Assembly: GCF_964275005.1 (NCBI RefSeq)
Contig: NC_092686.1
Location: 12,025,032 to 12,089,031, forward strand
Reading direction: 5' to 3'
DNA from: Diadema setosum
Lineage: Eukaryota > Echinodermata > Echinoidea > Diadematoida > Diadematidae
Length of the DNA: 64,000 nt
Shown: positions 12,401-52,368 of the stretch, in pieces
Numbering within the stretch: the stretch's first letter is position 1
How the letters are laid out: each line of letters opens with the position of its first letter
Program-made: the position numbers and the translations under genes
The notes under the pieces: generated by a model
The model's database searches: none
Seen by the model: the letters and a program-made list of their open reading frames with translations, nothing else
What the model was told of the DNA's origin: nothing

Positions 12401-13840
12401 CGTTTATTTTTGTCACTGATTCATAAAGAATTACCAGCATATAACATTATACATTCAAAATATGAATTTATCGTTAGTGATTTAGACTCTGTTAAACACC
12501 AACTCTAATTTCCTCCCCTCTCTCTTGCTGCCTTAATTGCTGTCTCAAATTTTACTCGACGACATAATAGATCCCAAGTCTTTTTGTCTACTGCTGTGAT
12601 GATGTCTTAGGTCTTCACTAGCAACTAGTGCGCCATTTTTGATCGGGCTAATTTCCTGCATCAGGAATTATCGCGCTATTTAGAAACTATGACGGGCCGA
12701 AAGACACACCCTACGGGCAAGGGTGCTAAGTTTCCACCTCAAGAGATTCTCTCGTTTCAGGACTTTCAGTCCGTGATGTTAACGTAAAAATAACTTGGCA
12801 AAGAGAAGACAATATAGAATACAAGAAAAAAACAACAACAAACAAGAAACAGATAAGACAAAGACATATAGGCCTTTCTCGATACCTACATTTTTTATGG
12901 CGGCTTGTTTTATGTTTTGCATTTCTAGCGGTTCACTTTACAACTGGAAGCAAACTAAAAAGCTGCTCTGAATTTTTACTGCAGTCAATGAATCCGATGG
13001 GTAGTAAATGACGTCTATTGCTTTCAGAATAATCTACTACATTTCCTTTGGTGCATGTTCCTTCCTCTCGGCACCCCAGTCACTGCATGCCCCCACCCCT
13101 TTTCTCTCTTTCTCACTCTCACTCTCCGTCTCTTATTTCTCTACCACCTGTTCAACCAGTGACAGGAGAATGGAGCGCCTGGGAGGAGTGGCTGCCGTGT
13201 TCGACAACGTGCGGGACTTCCGGGTTCGAAGTCCGCTTCCGCTGGTGCAACGCCGACATCAACGACACCGGCGATGTCGCGGTGCCCCACTGCCAAGGGC
13301 GGAACTACGAAACGCGGCCGTGCGAGGGGGACCTTCCACCATGTTCAGAGGGGCAAGAGGACCAAAATTGGCCCTCTCTGGCGGACCCCAACGGTTAGCG
13401 TTGACAAATCTATTTCAGAATGTCCCAATACCACAGAATATCATAATACGGTCTCAGTACAATGCAGCGCCACGGACTCTCCCCCATGCACAACCACCAC
13501 CACACTTTACCGGGTCTTTAGAAAAATGGGGAAAAGGGGAAGGGGGTCGGACAAAGAACCCTTGATCCCCGGTTCCTCGGTCCCTGAAATGGCCATTTGG
13601 TATTGCTTCGAATGATTTCTAAGTGTCTCGCAAAAAGTTAAAACCTGAATCCTCATTTCGACCAATACTATACCATCCCTTGAAGTTTAAACATGAACAG
13701 CATAATTTATGTATACTGTCGACATAAGCAGGAACTAATTTTGACTTATTCCTGTATTCACCATTTTCTTCTTCTACGACAGATATCAATGAGTACAGTT
13801 CCTTCTTCAGTTCTTCGGACGATGACGGCAGTCTGGTAAG

Positions 13841-13871
<31 letters not shown>

Positions 13872-14905
13872 TTTCACTGCCTAGACTTCTTACCTAAAAT
13901 CTAAACGTGGAAAAATATGAAAAAAATGTCTTTCGCATTAAACAAAAAGACCAATCTATGTGTTTGTTTGGAGTAGTTTTCATTATTTCCATGATGTTAT
14001 CACTCTATATAAATCGCTTCAAACATTCTCCATCATCCCTACCTATCCTTCTGCAGCCTCTTCACTGTTCCCCACGCCCGTCCCACCACGTACAACCTAC
14101 TACCATTCCCCACCAAACCCTAGTCCAACTCTTCCCTTATACCCTCCTCCACGCTTCCCCACCACTCCCCAACTTCCCCTCATCAATCCCTACATACATC
14201 TCAGGGGCGGATCCAGGAATTCTGTAAAAGGGGGGGGGGGCGCAGGTAATATTTACGGTGCCACTTCCTGGTTTCATTTCATTTTTTCTTTGTATTTCCT
14301 ATGTTTGTAACGATAAATAAAGGGGGGCGTGCACCCCTTGCGCCCCCTGTGGATCCGCCACTGCATCTTCCTCACCCTTCCCCGCCACTCCCAATCACTA
14401 CCCAAACTCCAAAACCCTCCTCCGCCCTTCCCTACCACTACACACCCTTCCCCACCACCCCCATCCTTCTGACCACTCCCAACTCACACCTTTCTCCACG
14501 GGTCATCTATGCCCCCACCCCCCCCCCCCCCCCCCCACCATCCTTGCGTATTCCATTTTTTTTTTATCGTATGAATCATTTGTACATATTATTACTGTGT
14601 ATTGTTTTTGTAGTATGAATTATAATAATTACAAATTTGGCACAATGACAGTCCCAAAAATTATTTTGTAATATTTTGTAATATATTATGTTTGAAATTT
14701 CATGCAGCTAGCAAACAATAACTGAATGTTCAATCGTAATCAATGATAAATGATGGAATCGAAATAAAATATTGTTTGAAAAAAAAATCCATTTTTTTTT
14801 TCACCTGTCCATTGACTTTATATGTCCCTGTTTTTATTTTTCCTTCTATCTCCTGCACAGACCTCGCACACTTCTTCTTTTTCTGGCTCATGGCAACGCA
14901 GATAA
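6442..14905 (+). CDS. Secreted protein with two thrombospondin type 1 domains (five exons)
   Basis: Coding exons are 6442-6475, 11734-11985, 13160-13393, 13783-13835 and 14861-14905. They total 618 nt, giving 205 residues plus stop, with all junction phases matching. Residues 1-16 or so form a signal peptide (MLYLITFLLLAG..). Residues 40-95 and 98-157 are TSP1 repeats with six cysteines each. Each carries a C-x-x-S/T-C-G O-fucosylation motif (CSKSCG, CSTTCG) and W-x-x-W mannosylation motifs (WGNW, WSAWEEW). N-glycosylation sequons are NWS and NDT. The tail (158-205) is acidic and serine-rich and ends in SWQRR. TSP1 domains act outside the cell in matrix and receptor binding; the specific partner is unknown. 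No protease, EGF or membrane segment is seen, so this is neither ADAMTS nor a classical thrombospondin. I do not recognise a named orthologue. Extra or alternative exons in the long introns cannot be excluded. Confidence 0.82.
7547..7718. repeat. Tandem duplication of ~87 bp
   Basis: ACAGTGCAGAAAAA followed by AGCAACATCTTCTAAACAA starts at 7547 and again at 7634. The rest of each unit (ACTTACA.TGTGA.ATTAAA.AGAAAT.TTGCCTA) also matches. There are two copies, with a few substitutions and a small insertion. Confidence 0.85.
10890..11265. repeat. CT-rich low-complexity stretch
   Basis: Long runs of TCC, TTC and CTC triplets on the + strand. They produce Ser/Leu-rich frames that are not genes. 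Confidence 0.8.
11390..11650. mobile_element. Fold-back MITE in intron 1
   Basis: The left half (GAAATATTAAAGAGCAT..AAAGTTTATTTGATGA..TTTGAAATTGCTGAGATAT) is the imperfect inverse of the right half (ACATCTCAGCCATTTCAAAA..TCTAATAAACTTTGAATTC..ATGCTCTTTAACATTTC). The arms are about 120 bp around a short centre. It ends about 80 bp before the first TSP1 exon. Related AAGT(G/A)TCTCGCAAAAAGTTAAAA fragments lie at about 13620 and 63105. Confidence 0.75.
11734..11985 (+). CDS. TSP1-domain gene, coding exon 2 (first TSP1 repeat)
   Basis: The acceptor is CCTGGCAG|GTGTGG and the donor TGAAG|GTATCT. Both boundaries are phase 1, so the exon is a symmetric module. It encodes a short Ser/Thr/Gly-rich spacer and then WGNWSECSKSCGGGVQRRR.., with all six cysteines ending at NEQIC. 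Confidence 0.88.
11986..13159. other. Intron 2 of the TSP1-domain gene
   Basis: I see no exon or clear repeat here. The last 100 bases are a CT-rich tract leading into the exon 3 acceptor. Confidence 0.5.
13160..13393 (+). CDS. TSP1-domain gene, coding exon 3 (second TSP1 repeat)
   Basis: The acceptor is TTCAACCAG|TGACAGG and the donor CCCAACG|GTTAGC. It is again a phase 1-1 module. It encodes GEWSAWEEWLPCSTTCG.., with six cysteines ending at LPPC, then the acidic start of the tail. Longer open frames over the same bases in the other two frames are shadows. Confidence 0.9.
13783..13835 (+). CDS. TSP1-domain gene, coding exon 4 (acidic tail)
   Basis: The acceptor is CTACGACAG|ATATC and the donor CAGTCTG|GTAAGT. 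It encodes D-INEYSSFFSSSDDDGSL and leaves phase 0. A long T-run follows the donor directly. Confidence 0.7.
14202..14363. mobile_element. hAT-like MITE
   Basis: Its ends are CAGGGGCGGATCCAGG and TGGATCCGCCACTG, inverse of one another and beginning with CAG. G-runs sit just inside both ends (GGGGGGGGGGCGC and GGGGGGCGTGCACCCC). The length of 162 bp and this end sequence fit a short non-autonomous hAT-type element. It lies in intron 4 of the TSP1-domain gene. Confidence 0.7.
14515..14540. repeat. Poly-C run
   Basis: A run of about 20 C within a C-rich stretch (14360-14540). Confidence 0.85.
14861..14905 (+). CDS. TSP1-domain gene, last coding exon
   Basis: A strong pyrimidine tract ends in TCCTGCACAG|ACCTCG. 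The phase-0 frame reads TSHTSSFSGSWQRR and then TAA. The exon is assigned because it is the first good acceptor after exon 4 whose frame matches. Being short, it carries less weight than exons 2 and 3. Confidence 0.6.
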   Translation, partial: TSHTSSFSGSWQRR

Positions 14906-15564
14906 CTTTTCTCTTGGAAAGCAAGATGCCCGGCAATGTGCTACCAACGACGACGACAAACTTTGAATCGATGTTGATTTGGAGGGAAATGGTGGGGGAA
15001 AAATCCTTAAGTCGACATCCGACGAAGCGATGATTTTCTTTTCATTTTCTATTTTAGCAGCGGCGCGTACAGAGGAAAGCGTCAATATCTCCACGTTCAA
15101 TGATAAAAATGACAAACATCTGTGTTGGAATATCATGTTCATGATGATGAGATGACCGACGATTGTGACGTCATTCAAATATTGACTTACATCAGTAAAT
15201 GTCGACAGTGTTGCAAAGGGCTTCTTCTATATTACTGCTTGCACCGGAATACTAAATTTGGTCATTCTGGCTTATGATGATACGTGCTCAGTAACTACCA
15301 CGTTCGAGTTTATAATCTTACCCAACACACTGAACATTACTGTGATAATGATACATGTATGTGATATACGGAAGCTTTTCAATTGCGCTGTAAAATATTT
15401 GTTCTTTGCAAGAATTGCATCACTTAAATCTGTAAGAAAGAACATAAAATCATAGTGCAATGTAATGTTGCTGATTATGTATACTTAACGCCTTCTATCG
15501 TTATACAATGTATTATGGTGCATACTCTTGTGTTGTCGAAGTTTTACCAGTCTCAAAGAATAAA
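14906..15564 (+). other. Putative 3' UTR of the TSP1-domain gene
   Basis: The sequence after the TAA is AT-rich and lacks coding signal. The first AATAAA on the + strand after the stop is at 15559-15564, a candidate poly(A) signal. The end of the transcript is inferred. Confidence 0.35.
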
Positions 15565-15954
15565 CTGTGCAAAATGGTACAAACTATCCTGCTGTTTTGT
15601 TGCTTTTGGGGTTTTTTTTATAGGCCTATTATGCAGCCGTGCCTACCCCAAGCCCTTTCCCTTTTCACCAGGGTAGATAAATTTTGAAACAAGATAGATG
15701 TGTCTTGATTCTTGAAAGGGTACTCATACTCTTCATTCTCCTTAACCTAAAAATGCATTCACTTATTTTAAACATGTACCATAATGCAGTTGAAGCACTG
15801 TACGCAGTGTACATTGCAGACGTTGAAGCACATCACAAACCTCAAAACTTTCCTGTACTTTCTCACATTTCTATTACAATATTCTCTCTCCCCTTCTCTC
15901 TCTCTCTCTCTCCCTTTCTCCCTTCTCCCGTCCCTCTATCTCTTTCTTTATCTA

Positions 15955-15956
15955 TC

Positions 15957-16025
<69 letters not shown>

Positions 16026-16075
16026 CACTGTATCTATCTATCTGTATCTATTATCTATCTATCTATCTGCATGTG
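15955..16075. repeat. (ATCT)n microsatellite
   Basis: About 17 perfect ATCT units followed by interrupted ones (ATCTGT, ATTATC). It is flanked on the left by a CT-rich stretch from 15885. Confidence 0.97.
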
Positions 16076-16527
16076 TATCTTTGGATTGTGATTACATTAA
16101 ACAACATATAGTATGATGTGTATATGTGTTACAGTAAGCTGATGGACATTCAAGGCATTGTAATGTAAATGTGAAATTCTTAGTTGTGTGCAACTTTTCA
16201 CATATTCTGTGCTCGTCAAAATCAATGCACAAATGAGAACACATGATAATTGCATGAAAGTACTCTTGCACTTCACAGGTTCTAAGCATGTAAAATTGTA
16301 ATTGTCTGATATTGTGAAAAACAAAAATGAAAGTTTCCATCCTTTACAGTAGTCATATATGTTGTAATAGCATGCATTACTCCTTTGTCTGAACTTAGTT
16401 TCATCGCCATAACGCTCACACAACCACAGTCGACCCTTAATATAACAAAGTCCTTAGGATTGCCAATTTGTTTTGTTGTTGTTTTAGTTTTATCGAAATT
16501 TCATTGTAACCAAACCAACAGAGTACT

Positions 16528-16744
16528 GTATAAGCTGTTATTTTTGCGAGGGTTTAATTTTCGCAAATTTCGCGAATCACAGTTGGATCTTGAATTTAAC
16601 AACACACGAAAATGTCTCCATGCACTGTGTTAATAGAGCATTAACGTAAGCATCAGCGTCGATTCGCGCAAACAACATCGCGTGAAAATGTCTATGACCT
16701 TGCCGTTCGCGAAAATATCTGTACGCGAAAATAACAGCGTATAC
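16528..16744. mobile_element. TTCGCG-rich MITE
   Basis: GTATAAGCTGTTATTTTTGCG at the left end is the inverse of CGCGAAAATAACAGCGTATAC at the right end, apart from one base. The interior has several CGCGAAAA/TTTTCGC motifs. Flanking stretches (about 16440-16510 and 16790-16850) share TTGTTGTTG and AATTTCATT..AACC in opposite orientation, so it may sit inside an older inverted-ended element. Confidence 0.75.
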
Positions 16745-18550
16745 ATTATATGAAGAAATATAGATAGTAATTTTGCAACTTGATTTTGTTGTTGTTGTAA
16801 CTGGAATTTCATTATGACCATGTTCATTATAACCATGTTTGTTGTAACGGAAGTACACTGTGTTTGAACTTCAAGAGCAAGTACTCAAAATAAATGCTGA
16901 CATGAGACAATAAAATGATTACACAAACACACTGTCAGCATTGTCCATTGGTTATCCATTGCAATATGTAGTGCATGTGTGCGTTGACAAGCCCACCAAA
17001 ATGACACAAAGTCAAGTCAGCAAAATACACATTTCACAAGATTCGGTTTACAGAAACCAAGAAATGCATTTAAATAGTTCCAAGTGTGAGAGATTCATGA
17101 TTATTATATTTATACATGCATGCAAATAACCATAAATACCAACATTTTTTCCCCTACTTTTGTTTATCATGAAATAGATTCTGCCACACACTAAGCATAG
17201 ATGCATTAAAATCAAAACCCACAACAATCTGTGTAATCCTGTGTTCAACAGTTCTCATCATTGTATTAGAAATACAGCACATCACATAGATCATGTAGAA
17301 AAGAGAAATGTTAGGAAATCATATCCTTTGTTTACGTGATTTTGACCAATACCATAGCTTGTGAAAACAAGTACAGCTGTACATCTTCAAAATAGGAAAC
17401 TGGCTTCGAAGGAAACCTGGGTGAAACGTTCCACATCTTTCCTCATTTTCTTCTTATGCAGTGCTGCTGTGTGTGTGATCAAATCTACACAACAGACTGT
17501 GTACAGCTGCACAGCATTTCTTTGTGTCTTAACCTTGTGAGAATGTGAGCTGAATGAAAATGATCTGATCGACGCAACAATTAAAAAAAAGGTTGATTTG
17601 TGGTTCTTTCCATAAAAAAAAGGAGAGCAGTATAACAAAAAGCACACACGCCCACGCCAACTCTTGAATATTAATTTGCATGTCATTATATTATCAAACA
17701 CACACATTTCACTGTCTGGCATAGATGACTAACTAAAAAAAAAATTGTTTAAAATATATATATGCATGAAAAAAAAAATCCAAATTGCACTCTTCATTTG
17801 CAAATGAGTAAAAAAAATTTCCTCTTCATTACAGAGCTAATTACTTCTATATTTTCAAGCATGGCACTGTATCACATGGAAATAAAAACTGATCTATTTA
17901 AAAAGCATTACACCACATAGTGTCTGAGTTACACCATGTGCTGCAATGCATTAGCATTACAGAATCAGAGTCCTTACACATAAACTAGTCAGACCGAATC
18001 ATCCTACAAAATTGCAATTCTGATTGAAACCCTTGTAAATGAGACTAACATATGACTTAAATGCTTACTTCAAGTGATCACTGTGCATTCCTGTAGCCGT
18101 AACAATCATAACAGCTCTAAATCAACACAGTGGTTAACTGTTGAGTTTTCATTAATATCACTTTGAAGGTAGTCTTTATCAGCCCTGCGTGCTTGAGAAT
18201 TTGCATAACTAGTACAACGTCATATACAGCATATAGAACATTTGTTTTACTTTGTTTTCTTGGGCTTACCTTGTTCATTTGTTGTGGTGTTCTGTTTTAT
18301 TCTTCTTTTTAAACAGTTGAACATTCTGTCACAAACTACTAGAACTGTGCATATGCTTCCAAGCAATCTACTTGTCTAAAGGTGCTATACAACACAAGTT
18401 ACATTTTTATTAATTCATTTAGGTCCGGGGCAGGGCTAATCTACTACAGAATAATATTCACAAGGTGTTTTCCTAAATCTTTAAAGGCCGCTTAGTCACC
18501 TCAGTGTGCGACAGATTCAAACACTGAGCATACTTCAGCCACTAAATCAA
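16745..18550. other. AT-rich intergenic/3' region, no gene seen
   Basis: There is no convincing exon on either strand. A minus-strand frame at 17387-17722 is compositional. This stretch lies between the convergent ends of the TSP1-domain gene and USP19. Confidence 0.45.
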
Positions 18551-18554
18551 TTAT

Positions 18555-19003
18555 TACCTCCACCCAGGAAGGAGGATATATGTTTTCATTGGTGGTGGTT
18601 TCTTTGTTGTTTGTTTCTTTGTTTAGTTGTTTGTTTGTTTGCTTGTCTGCGAGCAAAATAACTCAAAAAGTTGTGACGGATTTGGATGAAACTTGCAGTA
18701 AAAGTTGACAATGACTCAAGGAACAAATGATCAAATTTTGGTAGTGATTTGTGAATTTTTATGGATTTTTATACAATTTTTTATGTTTTTGCAGATAGGG
18801 TCAATGAATTTGGGAGTTCATGCTGAGCATGTCTGAGGTTTGCATACATGCACTAAAGCGTGTGCTCTGCGCCATGCAATTCGAAGCTGATGACGTAAAC
18901 AAAAGGATTCTATATTGGAAAATTGGATGATTTTCAGCACGTGAGGATGGGTGGGAATTAGCTGCTTGGCAGAGGTCTGCATTCTCAGAGTGCCCTTCTA
19001 GTT
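18555..19003 (+). repeat. Dispersed 'ATTACCTCC..GGCAGAGGTCTGC' repeat
   Basis: It begins ATTACCTCCACCCAGGAAGG, runs through a TTTGTTTGTTTG tract and AATAACTCAAAAAGTTGTGA then CGGATTTGGATGAAA, and ends GCTTGGCAGAGGTCTGCATT followed by CTCAGAGTGCCCTTCTAGTT. The layout matches, from memory, a short non-coding repeat widespread in marine invertebrate genomes (consensus 'CCTCCGCCAAGGAGG..GGCGGAGGTCTGCGCTCTC'). The copy is diverged. Confidence 0.6.
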
Positions 19004-19189
19004 TATTACAGCTTTGATCGACACATATGGCAGTAGCTGATGACAGACCCTGGACGAAAGGAGAAGAAAAAAATTTTGGCAGTCCTCAAAAGTAAACATT
19101 CCTTGACAACTAATGCTTTCATACCACCCACTGAAGACGGTTGAATCAGTCATTGTAGAACATAAAACAAGGGCCTCCTAATCCATCTA

Positions 19190-19935
19190 AAATATCTATG
19201 ATTTTTGCTAATGCATGCATCAACTCTGGACCCCAGCTTCATCTTTTATGGTACACTGGGGTCGGTACTTTCCAACGTGTTATGTCTGCTGGTTTCTCAA
19301 CTCTTCCCACTACTCTTTACATAAGGTAGCCGGTGGCAAGTATCATTGCATAAGATTTGTTTTGTCGCAAGCGCTGACAACCTCGTGCGAGATACCACGT
19401 ATGCCATTTCACACCAACTTCCCCGTGGATTTGAGCCTATTTTTCAGTCCATGGCAGGAAGGAAGCATCATGGCTGACATCCACAATCGTGTGCTTTAAT
19501 AGGACCTGTACAGATTACACAGAGGCTGCACACGTGGCCTAAAAGCGCCATAAAATGTGACCAGGAAGTCTGGCGAGATTCCATATCTTGTGCCAAAAGA
19601 TTTTTCCCTTCCTTCTTCCCCGGATAAACATGCTTTGCGGCTCTGAAATAATATGTGATCCACAGCAATGCCAAGAATTGTTGCGTACTTTTGACCCTAT
19701 CATCAAACCCTGTAATGTCATACAGATGGTCGGTCAGTATGGTATCAGGTTCACTGCTAAGAGTCATCAAATTGTCTCGCGTAATGTTCACTCGACCCCT
19801 ATAACACATCAAAGCCGGTTGCGCTTCAACCCTCACCATCTACCGCACAGTAAACATGATTGCTGGTTACCCACATCTCCAGGCATAGACAACTTCTGTG
19901 GTCTTCTCTTGAAAAACTCTAACTTTGTGCATTCA
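19190..19935. other. Stretch with long open frames on both strands
   Basis: A frame of 123 codons is open on - (19468-19839) and another of 123 codons on + (19588-19959). G+C is higher than nearby. No domain is recognised in either, and no splice partner was found. It could be part of the USP19 3' UTR, an old repeat, or chance. Confidence 0.35.
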
Positions 19936-20060
19936 GAGCCCCGTTTTATCAAAGATTAAATCGATTTTAGATTTCCTTAACACACAGGCTGCTATAGACT
20001 TACGATTGAAATCAACTACTGTATATAATCAATTATGACTCTTCATAAAACAGGGCTCTG
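19934..20060. mobile_element. Short hAT-like MITE
   Basis: The ends CAGAGCCCCGTTTTATCA and TCATAAAACAGGGCTCTG are inverse of each other and begin with CAG. The 127-bp length fits a small non-autonomous DNA element. Confidence 0.7.
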
Positions 20061-21539
20061 ATCAGCTGAGAAATGCAACATCATTACGTCTCTATGAAGT
20101 AAAAAATAACATCACACTAAAAAACTCTGAGCCAAGGTGGAGTGTCATCCACTAAAATCCATTTTCAACCTGACATTTACATCAAGATGTTGGAGAGTGT
20201 GTTTATTACATCAACATTGGAAATGGCAGTGTAAAATAAAAGGCATTTTAGACACAAAAATTAATACATGTTCAGTTTCAAAACTCAAGCCTAAGTATAC
20301 TGGAGTTTGATGATTGAAATGTGTTAACGTCGAGACACATTTGCTATATCAACTCGTAGAAGGGAACGGCATTTCATTTGTAAAAAGTTTACAATTATGC
20401 AGCTATCTCCAACAATTACACATGATGACTGCTTTTTACGCCAGCTAACATCCCTTTAATTACTCCTTACCTCGCAACACAGGATGTCCTACCAAAGAGT
20501 GGTATTCTCCAATTACAGACAAATAAAATTCCACTTCCTCGTTACCTGCAATGTCTAAAGCCACACAAAAGAAAACCCTAATCACACTGGCTATTTCCCC
20601 ACCTGTGCTACACAATGCCAATACCATACACGTCATTCACACACATCAACTGTTGACTTAAAGATGATCAATGCTGAGCCCAAACGGTCACATTCACACA
20701 AGCTCTTCACCTGCACAATCCATTGTTAACAGTGAAGACCTTGTTCACATTAGTCAACCCTTCATCAAGATCCAGTGCCAAAAAAGACCTCTTTCACACT
20801 AGACAGTTCAATATTCACCTCACCCCATAATCCATGCAGATGGCAGAGACTTCTTCACATGTAATATCTAAAATACCTCTTTCATACTACATGTAGGTAG
20901 CTAACTCACTGCAATAACACACTTTCACACAGCAGTCAGCTGCATTGGAGGATCTCTGACATACTTATTAGAGATTTCAATTGAAGCGAGCATACCTTAA
21001 CAGCAAGTCAGTGGGGGAAACTTGCAGTGTCTCCGGTTCTTGGTCAAATTTCTGAGGTCTTTGTCAGAACTTTCATTACCAATGATATGTTGGGAAAGCC
21101 ATTAGCAAAATCTGGTTCCAAATCTGCATAAGAAATGCTTCACTCCTCCCTACCACTCCAGACCACCTTCAGTGAGAAATTGTCCCAACGAGTTCTAGGG
21201 AAAAACATGTTATACCATGAACTGCCCCCCCCCCCCCCCACCCCTGAAAGATTATTTGCTATGACACAAAATACAGGGGCTGGGGAAAACATCCAGATAA
21301 AACTCTTGTACGAGTTGGATATTCAAACTAAAATCTCACAACTTTTTAATTAACTTGCATTGAAATGGTCATAACTTCGTAAGTGCTTGCCTGATGTGGG
21401 TCAGATTTGTCACTCAAAGAAAAAAAATGCTGAGGCAATTTTCCTGCAAAATGTAGCCAAATCTAAGGTTCTTGCATGACATCAGTTTGTCCATCACACA
21501 CCGTGCATTGAGGTGAGAGTTGATTTCTACTCCGCTTCG
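20061..21539 (-). other. Putative USP19 3' UTR
   Basis: This is the sequence downstream of the USP19 stop on the minus strand. The nearest AATAAA on that strand reads TTTATT at 20212-20217 on +. No exon is recognised. Loosely repeated TTCACA-containing phrases occur at 20690-20940. A C-run lies at about 21226-21240. Confidence 0.35.
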
Positions 21540-49937
<28,398 letters not shown>

Positions 49938-50819
49938 CTGTTGAATGGCGTAGCAGTTTTAAAAAACAGTGTGGGTCTCATTTAGCCAGTTCACTCCATT
50001 TGACCGTATGGGAGCACATATTGTACTACTACATGTACATACCGTATGCATGTAAATCCATGGTGCTGGTTCTGTTATTTCAATTTTTTTTTAGAGGGAA
50101 ACATATCATTCATTACACAGCTTGTCCATTTCATCATATCATAAACACATACATGTATTGGAAAGGCATACATTGTGGCTGATGAATTCCATCCATCTTG
50201 GCTTGGAGTGGATTTTAGCACATAATACAACTGAGCTTTTACCACATACATAGTGTAATACAAACAATCACTGCCTATAACTTCCAAGTTCTTAACATTT
50301 TGCCATGTGCCATTAAAGATGGCCTTCATATAATGTTCATGATGCCAGTGATACTCCTGTTGTATCACTCCCTATGCTGTGATCTTTTCAATGAGAGAAA
50401 GATCAAAGACACTGCAACTGTATATACACAGTATTTTAACTGCAAGGAAGTAAGAAAGCCATACAGGCCACACTATTACAGAGCTCTAGGCCAAATTTAA
50501 GTCCTCAAAGAATGTGAATAGCACTCATGACATTGTCTCACATTTTTCTTGATCCTCTTTCAAAGAATGGAAATCTGGCTTTGGGCCAGTAAACTATCAC
50601 AGCACACAGACAAAGGTTTTGTAAGTTGTGCTCTTGAGACTTTGTTCTTGAAATGTAACAAAGAAATATGTTCCAAATTACACCAACAGTGAGACAATAC
50701 TTTAGATTAGTCTTGTAAAGAAAAGAAGGTTATGAAATAAGCTCACTGAGTGAAAGTGTCAAAAGAAATTTGAAAGTCCTATTTACCTTTGGGAGGAGTG
50801 ATTTAAAAAATGTTCCAGA

Positions 50820-51190
50820 TAACGCATTTGATGCATACAGTTATGTATACGCATTTGATGCATATAGGTCAGTTGTATCACAAAACATCCTACCATATAA
50901 AGATTTCACAATAAAACCCAAAATATAAGGAGATATCACTCTTTTTCTCAACAAACCGTAACTGTAGACGGTTTAGTCTGGAAACATTTTTATTATAACC
51001 ATTGTTCACAATTTGTATATTAAACAATTATTTAACATTGATTATGCTTATTCAAATTTTTACATTGGTTGTTTCTACCCCTAACTCACATTTTAGAACT
51101 ATTTTGAAGCACTAATGCTGGGTGATTATTTTATCTGCAAATGGTAAATCATGCCTTTAAGGTTACATAAAATACACGTACAGATAATTC
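50820..51190 (-). repeat. Inverse copy of the 4.1-kb repeat
   Basis: Reverse complement of the repeat at 4080-4455. The right-hand partner includes a short tandem ACGCATTTGATGCATA at about 50822 and 50849. Confidence 0.7.
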
Positions 51191-51388
51191 ATGATGATCC
51201 ACTATAAAATGGGTATCTTGTGGAAAGTCTCTAATAATATCCAAGTATGACTACATTATAAATATGTAGGTGTGTGTGCTTTTTTATTGACTGTCTACAG
51301 TGTATTTACAAAAAGTATGGATTATAAATGTGGTTCAGTCTGGTTTATTGTTCTCTTCAGTACCAATCATAGGGTTCTTGCTGTGTTA

Positions 51389-51586
51389 TTACTGTAAAAG
51401 TGGATATTTTTGCACAAATTATTCTCTGTGCTCAGCCGGGTAAGAAGAGTTTTGTGTGTTTTTTAATTCTGCGGAATCAAGACATCAACTACTGGAATAT
51501 ATGGCAAGCAAAAGTATTAGCGTTCTTTTATTTTTACGCTAGTTTCTGGTTGCGCGAAATGAGCGAAAATCTCCACTTTTACAGTA
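51389..51586. mobile_element. TACTGTAAAAGTGG MITE, copy 3
   Basis: TTACTGTAAAAGTGGATATT at the left and AATCTCCACTTTTACAGTA at the right. The interior (ATTCTGCGGAATC, TTTTTACGCTAGTTTCTGGT, TGCGCGAAAT) is collinear with copies 1 and 2 in reverse orientation. Confidence 0.88.
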
Positions 51587-51964
51587 CCCAATTTTTGTTG
51601 TGCTGGCATCACCATACAGCACACTGCCAACAGGAATGGCTAACTCTGGAATGACAGTCTGTGAGCTTCTTCTTAAATACAAAATTGTGCAAAAGTAACA
51701 ACATAGAAACTAGATCAAGCCTGGATACAAAATACAATCTGTCTGATCCTGTTGGTAACCAACAATACATCTAATAAATGTTGACTAGCAAAAAAAAAAA
51801 AAAAGAAAAAAAAAAGTAAAACAATGCAGGCATGAGACAGTGTGTTATATTACAAGGTCGCCTCTTATCAAGGGGAAATGAAACCCAAACATAGTATGTG
51901 GATTTAGTGAATGCAGTAATAAAGCATAACACATAAGCAAAGTTTGAGGAAAATCTGGCAATTG

Positions 51965-52061
51965 GTTAACCTGTTGAGGATGGTTTGATTTTGCTACAAC
52001 ACGCATACTTTCCCATAGACGCTTGCTTGGGTATACTCGGGACTCGTCCTCAACGGGTTAA
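51965..52061. mobile_element. 97-bp TTAA MITE, copy 3 (nested)
   Basis: TTAACCTGTTGAGGATGG at the left and CTCGTCCTCAACGGGTTAA at the right. It contains GGGTATACTCGGGACTCGTC, close to copy 1 in reverse. It splits the left arm of the surrounding fold-back element. Confidence 0.82.
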
Positions 52062-52368
52062 TAAAAGAAGAATTTTTGAAGTTTTGGTGTCTTCATGGCT
52101 GGATGAGACAACTACTACAGTTTGTGACATCCTTGCAGGACAATGATACAAAGAAAATTGAAGAAAATTCAGCAAAATTTTCATTTCCCCCCAAAAATAT
52201 GCCCATTCCTTCGAATTGTTAATGGGATTATTCCCCCTGTTGTTTATTCTGAAAAGGGCAAGTCAAATGCTCTTTCATTATGCTAGTAGAGCAAATATGT
52301 TGAATTTTCTTTATAGATGCTAGTTTCTTTGAATTTTTATACTGCTGTCTAAGCGTGACATCAGAAAA

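Noticed and set aside
13008-13565. 185-codon frame, the longest after repeats in the left half
   Set aside because: It overlaps the TSP1 exon in a different frame and runs through both splice sites. The real frame has the TSP1 cysteine and tryptophan pattern.
15684-16116. Frames of 110-135 codons over the ATCT array
   Set aside because: Tetranucleotide repeat translation.
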